A stretch of DNA of 14,466 nt from DATEHG01 sp041691295 (GTDB lineage Bacteria > Gemmatimonadota > Gemmatimonadetes > Gemmatimonadales > GWC2-71-9), in assembly GCA_041691295.1 (NCBI GenBank), contig JBEPVA010000093.1, forward strand, positions 1 to 14,466, given 5' to 3'. The notes beneath the pieces are model-generated. The model did no database searches. It was given only the letters and a program-made list of their open reading frames with translations, and was not told the DNA's origin. The position numbers and the translations under genes are program-made. The number at the start of each line of letters is the position of its first letter. The first letter of the stretch is position 1. Positions 1 through 8,000 of the stretch are shown here, in pieces.

Positions 1-348
1 GCTTCCATCGTCGCGCAGCGCGATTACCCGGTAGCCGATCTCGTCCATATGGGCGACGAACACCACCTGCGGATCTCCGCTGCCGGCCCTGACCCAGAGA
101 TTGCCGGCCGTATCAGTCTCTGCCTTGGCCCACGAAGGGAGGAAGCGGATGACGGTCTCACGGACCGGCGCCTCCATCCCCGAAACCCCATAGCTCTCCA
201 CCAGCGCCGAGAGAATCGGCTCCGCGTCGGCAATCCGCTGGGCCATCAAGGCGGCCGCCGGGGTCGTGCTCTGCGCCAGAGCAGTCGAGGAGTGCAGCCC
301 GGCGCCGAGCAGGCCGATGCCGGCGACGAGCAGGGTGCGGCAAATCAT
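1..348 (-). CDS. Secreted M42-family metallopeptidase, N-terminal part (gene runs off window start)
   Basis: The ATG at 348 opens 116 codons that continue past base 1, so only the N-terminal third is present. Residues 1-26 form a signal peptide: a hydrophobic stretch ending ALAQS. The mature part has the M42 N-terminal pattern: a VSGMEAPVR segment near 55-63, a TAGNLWV strand near 80-86, and the first metal-site motif VAHMDEIGYRV at 98-108, with H100 and D102. M42 enzymes (glutamyl or deblocking aminopeptidase type) are di-metal aminopeptidases, usually cytosolic dodecamers, so an exported version is unusual. Export is inferred from the signal peptide. The start codon overlaps the stop of the upstream gene in an ATGA arrangement, so the two are probably translationally coupled. 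The remaining metal ligands are outside the window, so activity is likely but not proven. Confidence 0.85.
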   Translation of the reverse strand, partial: MICRTLLVAGIGLLGAGLHSSTALAQSTTPAAALMAQRIADAEPILSALVESYGVSGMEAPVRETVIRFLPSWAKAETDTAGNLWVRAGSGDPQVVFVAHMDEIGYRVIALRDDGS

Positions 349-1310
349 GGCGTTTTCTCCATTAGCGCCTGCAGTCGAGCGGCGAGGTTGCTGACATCTT
401 CGAGGGATATGGTTTCCACTGGCGAGCCAGCGTAACGCACCGGCAGGTCCCAGCGCGATACTGAGCCGAGCCCCGGACTCGCGAGCGCGGTGTCGGCGCT
501 GACCAACTGTTCACGCGCGGCACCGGCGGCGGCACCGACGAAGAGCGTCTGCGCAAACGGTCCCGCTGTGGTACCCAGGCTGCTCAGCCCGCGGCCGGTG
601 AACAGCCCTTCCACCGTAAAGGCGATGACCGTGCGGCCGGTTGAAGGCTTGGCATTGAGCGCCGCCCGGACCAGGGCGGCACAGGCGCCCCGCCGGCCTA
701 CGCTCGGCGCTGCGACCAGGTCAGTGCCATACCGGTGCGGACGCTTGGTCAGCGCGACCGGTGCCAGGACGCTGACGCCGAGCTTCTCGATCTCGGCCGC
801 CGTGCTGGCGCCGACATCGACGTAAGCACCGTCGATGTTGAATGGCTCGTCGGCGCCACTGCGGCCGCGGGACAGGTGGGTGGAGCGCACCGCCACCACT
901 CCCGGCACCGCTCCACTCCGGCCGAAGACCGTGACCCGCTGGCCTTCCAGCTGCTGATCGAACAGCGGATCGCTGGTGAAGGCCACCCGCTTGAGCGTGA
1001 GCCAGCCGTCCTCCCGGATGCCGCCTACCACGTAGCCCGGCTCATCGACTCCGCAGGCGATCAGGCGGCGAGGCTCGCCGTCGCCTTTGACGAGCAGCAC
1101 GTTGCCGGTCCGGTCCTTCTTGCTGCCGGGCAGCAGCCGGAGCAGCGAATCGGTCAGGGACTGTTCATAGCCACTGACCGCGGTCATCGCGGCCAGCCGC
1201 TCGACCAGGGCGCCGGAATCCCTATCCTGTGCCGAGAGACCGCCAGGTCCCATCAGGGTGCCTGCCAGCGCTGCGCAGAAGGCCCACCTGCCACTAGGTT
1301 TGTGCATCAT
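345..1310 (-). CDS. Secreted M42-like pseudo-peptidase with metal ligands lost
   Basis: The protein has 321 residues with a signal peptide at about 1-27 (ending LSAQ). The M42 fold is recognisable: VSGYE at 45-49, DRTGNVLLV at 66-74, a VDEPGYVV segment at 88-95, YVDVGAS at 163-169, and a C-terminal RYAGSPVE at 292-299. At each place where M42 enzymes carry a metal or catalytic residue, this protein differs. The His of AHMDE is G87, the bridging Asp of the DDR motif is G205, the Glu-Glu pair is G235-L236, the later metal Asp is G259, and the His of RYxHSP is G295. The stretch between the last two sites is also much shorter than in active M42 enzymes. The reading frame is intact, so it is probably a non-catalytic paralogue rather than a decayed gene. 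It overlaps the next M42 gene by 4 bases. A GGAG Shine-Dalgarno lies just before the ATG. Alignments were made from memory of family motifs. Confidence 0.85.
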   Translation of the reverse strand: MMHKPSGRWAFCAALAGTLMGPGGLSAQDRDSGALVERLAAMTAVSGYEQSLTDSLLRLLPGSKKDRTGNVLLVKGDGEPRRLIACGVDEPGYVVGGIREDGWLTLKRVAFTSDPLFDQQLEGQRVTVFGRSGAVPGVVAVRSTHLSRGRSGADEPFNIDGAYVDVGASTAAEIEKLGVSVLAPVALTKRPHRYGTDLVAAPSVGRRGACAALVRAALNAKPSTGRTVIAFTVEGLFTGRGLSSLGTTAGPFAQTLFVGAAAGAAREQLVSADTALASPGLGSVSRWDLPVRYAGSPVETISLEDVSNLAARLQALMEKTP

Positions 1311-1311
1311 C

Positions 1312-1321
1312 TCTCCGGAGA
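1312..1321. promoter_or_regulatory. Palindromic Shine-Dalgarno shared by two divergent genes
   Basis: TCTCCGGAGA is a perfect 10-base palindrome. Read on the plus strand its GGAG lies 5 bases before the lipoprotein ATG at 1326. Read on the minus strand the same palindrome gives GGAGA just before the pseudo-peptidase ATG at 1310. The start codons are only 15 bases apart, so each promoter must lie inside the other gene and the two 5' transcript ends must be complementary. Confidence 0.65.
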
Positions 1322-1325
1322 AGTC

Positions 1326-1544
1326 ATGCGCCGATTTCCTTTGTGCCTGGTGCTGCTGGCGCTCGCCGCCTGCGGCAGCCCCAAGGAAGACAAGAAGGCC
1401 TCCACCGGCCGGACCGAGCGGGAGACCGACAGCGTCATTGCCAATTCACGGGTGCCGAACCACCAGGCCGTTGGCGCGGCGATGCGGGCGGCGGATTCGA
1501 CCAGTCGTGAGATACGCCGGGATACCACGCCGACGGAGCCATAA
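1326..1544 (+). CDS. Small lipoprotein of unknown function
   Basis: The protein has 72 residues. It begins with a short basic n-region (MRR), a hydrophobic core, and a lipobox LAAC with the acylated cysteine at C16, followed by GSPKEDKK. The mature part of about 56 residues is polar, rich in charged residues and Thr/Ser, and probably extended; no domain is recognised. The residue after the cysteine is Gly, not Asp, so an outer-membrane location is likelier than inner-membrane retention; this is inference from E. coli sorting rules. The ATG is supported by GGAG at 1317-1320 and by the fit to a lipoprotein signal. It is divergent from the M42 pair and converges on the aldo/keto reductase. Existence is well supported by the lipobox, but the role is unknown. 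Confidence 0.7.
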   Translation: MRRFPLCLVLLALAACGSPKEDKKASTGRTERETDSVIANSRVPNHQAVGAAMRAADSTSREIRRDTTPTEP

Positions 1545-1578
1545 GCCGTCAGCCATACGCCTTCAGCCATAGGCTTAA
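1544..1578. repeat. Degenerate tandem heptad repeat, GCCNTNA family
   Basis: Five consecutive 7-base units begin at 1544, 1551, 1558, 1565 and 1572. The first four follow AGCCNTN or CGCCNTN; the fifth, GGCTTAA, is diverged. The array begins on the last base of the lipoprotein stop codon and fills the convergent gap before the reductase stop at 1608. The same 7-base pattern, read on the opposite strand, recurs at 11495-11543. No clear intrinsic terminator was found in 1545-1607. Confidence 0.6.
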
Positions 1579-1607
1579 GCACAAAGCACCCACCATCAGC
1601 TTATGGG

Positions 1608-2588
1608 TTAGGGCCTGCGACCAATCGCGGCTGCAATCTCAGCCCTGTCGGTCGAACTCAACTCTACATCCGCCCCCCCGATCCACCCCTCCACCTGCTC
1701 CGCCGATCGCGCCCCGACAATGGCCGCGGTCACACCGGGGACGTCGAGCACCCAGGCCAGTGCCACAGCGGACACCGATGTCCCGTGCCGAGCGGCAGCC
1801 GGCTTGAGTGCGTCGCGGAGTGCGATGTTGGCCTCAAGCTTCGGGGGCTGGAACTCCGCATTCTTCCGGCGCCAGTCGGTCGGATCCATGGCCTCGAGCC
1901 GCTGCCTCGAGAACCGGCCGGTCAGGATCCCGGCCTGCAGCGGACTGTAACAGATTACTCCGGTGCCATGCGATTCGGCCCAGGGAATCATATCGGTCAT
2001 CGCGTCCCGCCGGATCATCGAGAATGGCGGCTGCAGCGAGGTGACGTGCCGGCGGGCTTCACACTGGTCCAAGAGCCCGACGCCGAAGTTGGATACCCCG
2101 CCCCACCGGATTTTTCCCTCCTCGATCAGCCGGGTCATCGTATCCCAGCTGTCCTCGATCGGCGTGCCCGCGGCATCGGGCCAGTGGAACTGGTGAAGAT
2201 CGATGCGCTCGATTCCGAGCCGGCGAAGCGAGGCCTCGCACTCCTTGCGGATGGTATCGGGACGCAGCAGGCGTTCGGTGCCGGCCCTGGGATCGGCCTC
2301 GGACCAGACCAGCCCGCACTTGGTGAAGATCAGCGGTCGGTCGGCACTGCCACTTTCCCTGAGAAAGCGGCCAACTACCTCTTCACTGTGACCCAGCCCG
2401 TACACCGCGGCCGTGTCGATCCAGTTGACCCCCAGCTCCACCGCTCGGCGCATAGCCGCGATCGATTCCGCATCATCCTGCGGCCCCCAGCTGAACTGCC
2501 AGTCACCTCCGCCCGTGGCCCAGGCACCAAAGCCGAGCCGGCTGATCATCGGCCCATCCCGGCCGAGCCTTCGCATCGGCAGTGCCAT
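1608..2588 (-). CDS. Aldo/keto reductase (IolS/YhdN-like)
   Basis: The protein has 326 residues, the normal length for a soluble NADPH-dependent aldo/keto reductase with a TIM barrel. All four catalytic residues are visible: D58 (in NWIDTAAVYG), Y63, K90 (in IFTKCG) and H135 (in LHQFHWPD). The cofactor side shows GVSNFGV near 164-170, YSPLQAGILTGRF near 215-227, and a late IVGARSAEQVE segment that contacts the adenosine phosphate in this family. The ATG lies 2 bases after the pbpC stop, so the gene is almost certainly co-transcribed and translationally coupled with pbpC. The substrate cannot be read from the sequence. Its place behind a periplasmic defence/cell-wall pair is unexplained, since the enzyme has no signal peptide and should be cytosolic. 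Confidence 0.93.
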   Translation of the reverse strand: MALPMRRLGRDGPMISRLGFGAWATGGGDWQFSWGPQDDAESIAAMRRAVELGVNWIDTAAVYGLGHSEEVVGRFLRESGSADRPLIFTKCGLVWSEADPRAGTERLLRPDTIRKECEASLRRLGIERIDLHQFHWPDAAGTPIEDSWDTMTRLIEEGKIRWGGVSNFGVGLLDQCEARRHVTSLQPPFSMIRRDAMTDMIPWAESHGTGVICYSPLQAGILTGRFSRQRLEAMDPTDWRRKNAEFQPPKLEANIALRDALKPAAARHGTSVSAVALAWVLDVPGVTAAIVGARSAEQVEGWIGGADVELSSTDRAEIAAAIGRRP

Positions 2589-2590
2589 CC

Positions 2591-4915
2591 CTATTCCACC
2601 TCGATATGGATCTCGGCGCTGTCCCCGGCATTCGATTCGGCCCTGATCCGGTGCGTTCCGGCCACCAGCGACCAGCGGCTGCCTGCGATCGGCGTGCCGT
2701 CCACGGTCCAGCGGATATCGCCGCCTCGGCCACCCGCCGCTCGCAGCCCGACTGTAGCGTATCGGGATTCAACGCCGGGGGGAATGCGGTACTTGTCACC
2801 GGACTGTGGTGAGGTGATTCGAAATTGGTCCGCCATGACCGAATGGTCGCGCGTTCCGCGTTCCGCGTTGGCTACCTTGACCCGGGAAGAATCCGGCCCG
2901 CGACGACCAGAAGTCGGGTGGAGATCGGAGATTTCGAGGAACGCGGAACGCGGAACCTGTTGAATACGATTGACAGCCCATTCCGCAAACTGTACCGGAA
3001 GATGAACTCCATCCGGCCGATGCCAATCGCAATTCTCCGTCGGAACCGAGCCCGGCTTGAACCACTCATCGGTGGCCGGGCAGCGGTCAGTCGCCAGCAG
3101 TCCCGACACCCGGCAGATCCGCGCCGACACGAGGGCCGCGTCGGCAGGGTGAGTGAGTTCGCCGGGAGCATAGCGGGCCGCCGTCACCAGCACCGCGCGA
3201 TGCAGCAGCGGGCCAGCCCCGGTTACTCCGCTTACCCCCTGCATCGGCCGGCCGCTGAAATCGCCGACCCAGACCGCCACGGTGAACCGCTGAGTCACGG
3301 CCGCGGCCCAGTTGTCGGTAAAGTGGCGGCTGGTGCCGGTTTTGGCCGCGACCCGGAACGGGAAATCGAATGGCGTACTGAGTCCGAAGCCCGGAATCCT
3401 GGCATCGGCATCAGCCAGGATGTCGAGCACCTGTGCCGCCGCACCAGGTGAGGCGATCCGCACCGGCTGGTCCGTCGTGGGCAGACGGTTTTCACTGGCG
3501 TCGAATCGATACGGAGTCCAGCCACCGCCATTGGCCAGCGCGCGGTAACCGTTGGCCAGCGCCAGCAGCGTCACATCGCCGTTGCCCAGCGCCAATCCCA
3601 ATCCATAGTGTTCAGCGCTCCGGTCCAGCGAGCGGAAGCCGGCCTGCTGCAGTCCATGCAGCAGAGTGCCGAATCCGATTCGATCGGCCAGCGCCACCGC
3701 CGGGAGGTTGTACGAACTGGCCAGCGCCTCACGCGCCCGCACCGGTCCGTGGAAGGTCCGGTCGTAATTCCGGGGATGATACGGCCCGCTGGCGGTCTCA
3801 TAGGTCGTGGCCACGTCCGCCAGCACCGTGGCGGGAGTTACCCCACGATCGAACGCCAGCGCATACAGAAACGGCTTGAGCGCCGATCCTGGCTGCCTCG
3901 GCGAAATAACCATGTCGACCTGCCCGGCGGTGTCGGCCCAGAAGTCGGGGCTGCCGACCCAGGCCAGCACCTCGCCGCTGGCGTTGTCCAGTACCACCGC
4001 CGCCGCCTGCCGGCCACCTTTGTCCCGCAGCAGATCGACCGTGTGGCGCACCTCGGCTTCGAGAGCGGTCTGGAGGCCGAGGTCGAGGGAGGTGCGCCAT
4101 TGGCCGCGGTGCGGGGTACGGGCCGAGTCGTCAGCGGCGAGCAACCAGCTGGTGAAGTGAGGGGCAAGGAATGGATGGCCTGATCCAACGGCAATCAGCG
4201 GCTCGTTTGTCGCGCGGGCAATTTCGACCGGCAGCGCGTGACCCGACTCACCCAGCCGGGTAAGCACAATGGCACGCCGGCGCAGCGCGCGGATCGGCGA
4301 GACAAACGGATTGTCGCTTGACGGCGCGTGGGCCAGTCCCGCCAGCGTGGCAGCCTGAGCCAGGCTCAGGCGATCCGGCCCGGCACCGAAGTAGAGCGCC
4401 GCCGCCGCGGACACCCCGGTGGCGCCCTGCCCCAGCGGCACCCGGTTGAGATACTGCTCGAGGATATCGGCCTTGGCGAGATGGGCCTCCAGGCGCAGGG
4501 CCCACGCCACCTGCTGGAGCTTGCCGGTCCAGCTGCGTGAGGCTGGCACCACCAGCCGCGCCAGCTGCATCGTCAGAGTCGAGGCACCCGAGACTGTGTG
4601 GCCATACCGGAGGTTGTCCCACATCGCGCGGCCCACGGCGCGCAGGTCGACGCCGTGATGATTGAAGAACCGCCGATCCTCAAGGACCACAAAGGCGGCC
4701 AGCAGGTCCGGGTCAATCCGCTCGAGTGGCACCCAGGCGGTGAGGCCAGCATTGCCGGCGCGGGTCGAACGGAGCAGTACGCCGTGACGATCGGTCATCG
4801 TCAGGCTCTGCTCCCTGGCCGGCGCCAGCAGCGCCGGATTGAGCGGTGCCGCGAGCCAGGCGGCACCGGCGGCGCATGCTACAAGGATGAGGGCGCCGAG
4901 CCCGCGGAGTCTCAC
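2591..4915 (-). CDS. pbpC: Penicillin-binding protein 1C (bifunctional glycosyltransferase/transpeptidase)
   Basis: The protein makes and cross-links peptidoglycan in the periplasm, anchored by one N-terminal membrane segment (about residues 8-26). Numbering here starts at the GTG at 4921. The GT51 domain has EDRRFFNHHG with catalytic E81, then GASTLTMQLAR at 112-122 and the ALRLE/EQYLN region. The transpeptidase has SxxK at S346-ALK349, SYN at 403-405 and KTG at 527-529. A C-terminal PBP1C-type beta domain covers about 700-776 (RITSPQSGDKY and after). Total length resembles E. coli PBP1C. The GTG at 4915 is preferred over that at 4921 because GAGG lies about 5 bases before it; that site is part of an inverted-repeat element. 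Residues about 656-690, the linker before the last domain, are encoded by a heptad inverted-repeat element. The gene follows the macroglobulin gene, as in E. coli yfhM-pbpC. Confidence 0.95.
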   Translation of the reverse strand: MRLRGLGALILVACAAGAAWLAAPLNPALLAPAREQSLTMTDRHGVLLRSTRAGNAGLTAWVPLERIDPDLLAAFVVLEDRRFFNHHGVDLRAVGRAMWDNLRYGHTVSGASTLTMQLARLVVPASRSWTGKLQQVAWALRLEAHLAKADILEQYLNRVPLGQGATGVSAAAALYFGAGPDRLSLAQAATLAGLAHAPSSDNPFVSPIRALRRRAIVLTRLGESGHALPVEIARATNEPLIAVGSGHPFLAPHFTSWLLAADDSARTPHRGQWRTSLDLGLQTALEAEVRHTVDLLRDKGGRQAAAVVLDNASGEVLAWVGSPDFWADTAGQVDMVISPRQPGSALKPFLYALAFDRGVTPATVLADVATTYETASGPYHPRNYDRTFHGPVRAREALASSYNLPAVALADRIGFGTLLHGLQQAGFRSLDRSAEHYGLGLALGNGDVTLLALANGYRALANGGGWTPYRFDASENRLPTTDQPVRIASPGAAAQVLDILADADARIPGFGLSTPFDFPFRVAAKTGTSRHFTDNWAAAVTQRFTVAVWVGDFSGRPMQGVSGVTGAGPLLHRAVLVTAARYAPGELTHPADAALVSARICRVSGLLATDRCPATDEWFKPGSVPTENCDWHRPDGVHLPVQFAEWAVNRIQQVPRSAFLEISDLHPTSGRRGPDSSRVKVANAERGTRDHSVMADQFRITSPQSGDKYRIPPGVESRYATVGLRAAGGRGGDIRWTVDGTPIAGSRWSLVAGTHRIRAESNAGDSAEIHIEVE
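2850..2956. repeat. Heptad inverted-repeat element inside pbpC
   Basis: On the plus strand three units of CGCGTTC type occupy 2850-2870, and GGAACGC-type units occupy 2938-2956. The two arrays are inverted copies: 2853-2869 pairs perfectly with 2940-2956 over 17 bases, around a 70-base spacer. The whole lies in frame in the interdomain linker of PBP1C, after the conserved LPVQFAEWA segment and before the C-terminal domain. It looks like a small element inserted where the protein tolerates it. The layout matches the element at 10866-10955. Confidence 0.7.
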
Positions 4916-4917
4916 TG

Positions 4918-5064
4918 GCACCTCATCCCGAGTGACCCCGAGCCCAGCGAGGGGGAGCGAGGGATCGCGTCTGGCACGAGCCGGTTCGCTCTGACCACGA
5001 GCGCATTCGGCCCGATCCCTCGGGCGCCCTCGCTCCGCTCGGGCCTGCCCTCGGGATGAGGTGC
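4918..5064. repeat. 147-base inverted-repeat (REP/MITE-like) element between yfhM and pbpC
   Basis: GCACCTCATCCCGAG at 4918-4932 is a perfect 15-base inverted copy of 5050-5064. Inside, the arms remain nearly complementary, ending with CGAGGGATCG (left) and CGATCCCTCG (right), giving roughly 50-base arms around a loop of about 45 bases. On the minus strand the 3' arm carries GATGAGGTGCC and so supplies the GAGG ribosome-binding site of pbpC. From memory it resembles the widespread intergenic repeats containing CATCCCGAG...GAGGGATC. No coding potential was recognised. The folded RNA could modulate expression of pbpC relative to yfhM. Confidence 0.8.
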
Positions 5065-5075
5065 ACTCTCAAGCC

Positions 5076-8000
5076 TCACTTCTTCGTCACCGTAAACACC
5101 CCACCATCCGACCTGCCGTGTACCGCGGGGTTGTACATCTCCTCCGCCTGCGCCGGCGGCCGGACGAACACACCAGGAGTGGTGGCCCGCGCCACATAAC
5201 TCATCGAGTAGCGCCCTTTCCAGAGCATGGTGGCAAAGTAGATCACCCGGTCGTCCCTGAGCTCACGATGCTCGAACGGACTCCACCACCCCGCCTCCCA
5301 GTACCCGTAGTACCACCGGTCGTTCGAGCCGTCCTGCCCGTCCTGTCCGTCTGGTTGGTCCCGATCCGATCCAGCTCTGCTCCCCGGACCCGGAAGCGCA
5401 CCTTCGATATGCAGACTGAGATCGACCGCCTCGAGCCCGGCCGGCAGTGCATCATCGACTACCACGAAGTCGCGATCGGCCAGCGCGGTGATCCTGAGCC
5501 TGACCCGCACCAGTTCACCTTCCTTGACCGACGTCACCGGCTTGCCGTCGTCATACCGTTCGTACCACCGCTCGACCTGGATCCCGGCATCATCGGGCTT
5601 GACCGGCCGCTCCTTCGGGATCTGCAGCACAGTCAGGTAGAAGTAGACCGGTGCCGTAGGGCCATTCCCCGCGGTCACGGTCAGCGCGAGTGGCCGAGTG
5701 CCATCCTTCTCGTTGCCCAGCAGTCCGGTCAGCGCGATCGACGAATCCTGGGCCGACTGGCCGCCGGTGCCGGACAGCAGCGTCTTGCCGCCACTGGTCA
5801 ATTTCACGGTCCTGACCGCCGCACCACGGCTGTACTCGGCGAACCGCGCCAGTCCGCCGACGGCCGACGCGTAATCCTGGGTGTTCCACCAGCCCCAGCC
5901 GCTGCCGGCCCGGCCGCGCTGCACCAGCGTTTCCACCAACGGCCCAATCAGGGCGTTGGCCGAGTCGACTGCCAGGGTGGCGGTGAGCAGCCGTGCAATC
6001 GGGCGGACCTTCGATTCGAAATAGTGATGGACCAGCAGTGCGGAATCCGGAAGTACCGCACGGCGCCCCTCGATCCGGACCGAACCCCAGATTGGCGCCA
6101 GCAGGCCGCGCGCCGCTTTCACGGCACCGCGCCGAGCCAGGATTTCAGCCAGGCGAGTCCGGTCTTCCCACGACAGCTGCGCGGCCTGCCGCAGCAATTC
6201 ATTTTCAGCAGGCAGGTCCGGCTTGCCCAGGCGGCTGAGGTAGTCCGCGGCAGCCACCCGGTCACCCAGCTTCAGGCGATACTGTTCGTACCACCCGATG
6301 ACCGGGGCCTGGATATCCACGTCCTTGCGGAGACCGTCGGTCAGATACCGCCGCAGTCGAGCCAGCACCGAATCGTCAACCGTGGCACCAGCCGCTCGTG
6401 CGTCAAGCAAGGCCAGCCCCGCGTAGGCGCTGAGCCACGGCGTAGTCCAGTCGCTGGCGCTCCAATACCCGATGCCACCGTCAGGCCGCTGGCGTCCCGT
6501 TAGTACGGCAACGGCGCGGGCCAGCTCGGCGGCCGGATCTCCCTTCAGCAGCAAGGGGCCGTTCAGTGCCTTCTGGGCCTTGAGCAGCGCGCTGATCGGC
6601 GCCGCGGCACTCGAAACCTGCTCGGAGCACTGGTAGGGATAGACCCGCAGCTGTTCATCGAGGCCGCGAATCACACTCAGTGGTGAACTGCCGAGGCTGA
6701 GCACCAGCTTCGAGGCGGCGGGATCGAGGTCGGTTGGAAGCTGGAAGGTGATCGTGGCCGAATCGTGGACCACTCCCGCCTCGGTCACGGCCAGCGGCTT
6801 GATCGCCGCCTGCAGCGCGATGCTCCGCTCGACAGCATCAGCATCTCCGGCCCCTGAAACCCGGAACCGGAAGGTGGCGCTATCTCTGTCGGTCTGTTCC
6901 GGCTGCCGGAAGTCGAAACGCATTTCCCTGCCACGCCCCGCCTCGAGCACCGCCTGCTGTTCCGCCTTGCCGCTCAATTCACTTCCCACCGCCTCGGCGG
7001 ATACCTTGACCGTCGGAGTGCCGCCGGCCCGCTGATTGACCACGACTCCCGCGGTGAATCGGTCACCGGGCCGGGTAAAGCGTGGCAGCGCCGGTCGCGC
7101 GATCAGCGGCCGGGTCACCAGCAGCGGCGATTCTCCCTTGCCGAACCGGTCGGCATCGGTCACCGCCACGGCCATGACCCGGAAGGTGGTCAGGTTATCG
7201 GGCAGCTTCGGTTTCGCCGTGGCCTTCCCGATGCTGTCGGTGACGACCGAGCCGAGGAAAAAAGCCGTGGTCTTGAACCGCGAACGCAGGATGTCACTCT
7301 CACCCTGGCCACCACCGCCACCTGGCGCTCGACCTCCCTTTTCACCCTCCGGTACCTGCGGCGCCACAGTGGTCAGGTTGCTGGCCAGCCTCAAGCCCAG
7401 ACCGCGTGGCTGATACAGAAGATCGAGTGGATCCGGCGTCTTGTAGCCGGTGAGAGATAACACGCCCTCATCTACCGCCCAGAGCGTGACCTCGCTGCGC
7501 TGGCCTTTCCCGCTCCGATCCTTGACGGTGAGCTGGACCCTGGCCGTGTCACCCGGGCGGTACTCCGTCATACCCGGATCCACTGAGACCGTGAGCCGCT
7601 TCACCTCGGGGGTCACTCGCAGTTCGGCGTACCCGACCCGGATCGTCGGGCGGCCCGGATCATCGAGCGGTCCGGGCTTGGCGCTGCGCCCCCGGGCCAC
7701 GACCACACCGACAAAGGCGCTAGGAGCATACGCCTCGGTGATCGGCAACTTCACCGTCGTCGTGCCAGAAGTGATCCTGATCCGCCGTTGTTCAATCAAC
7801 CCTTCCCGTTCGACGGTCACCCAGGCTTCGGCGTCGGTGAACGGGGAAGCCAGCAGGATCGTGGCGGTGTCACCGACCGAGTAGCGCGGCCGGTCGGCAA
7901 TCACATCCATCTTGAACTGGCTCTCATCGCTCCAGGGCACCCAGTCGGTGCCGGTGGCCCAGCGATCGAAGCTGGCCACCACCGGCCGCCCCTTGCCGTC

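Noticed and set aside
1785..2963. 392-codon plus-strand open frame across the reductase and pbpC end
   Set aside because: It spans two well-supported minus-strand genes and their junction and has no recognisable motif.
2591..4915. pbpC frameshift caused by the inserted element
   Set aside because: The frame is continuous through the element, and the C-terminal domain is still recognisable after it.
5061..6503. 480-codon open frame on the plus strand
   Set aside because: It lies opposite the yfhM gene, has a shadow-type composition rich in Arg/Pro/His/Gln, and shows no domain. GC-rich genes commonly leave long antisense frames.
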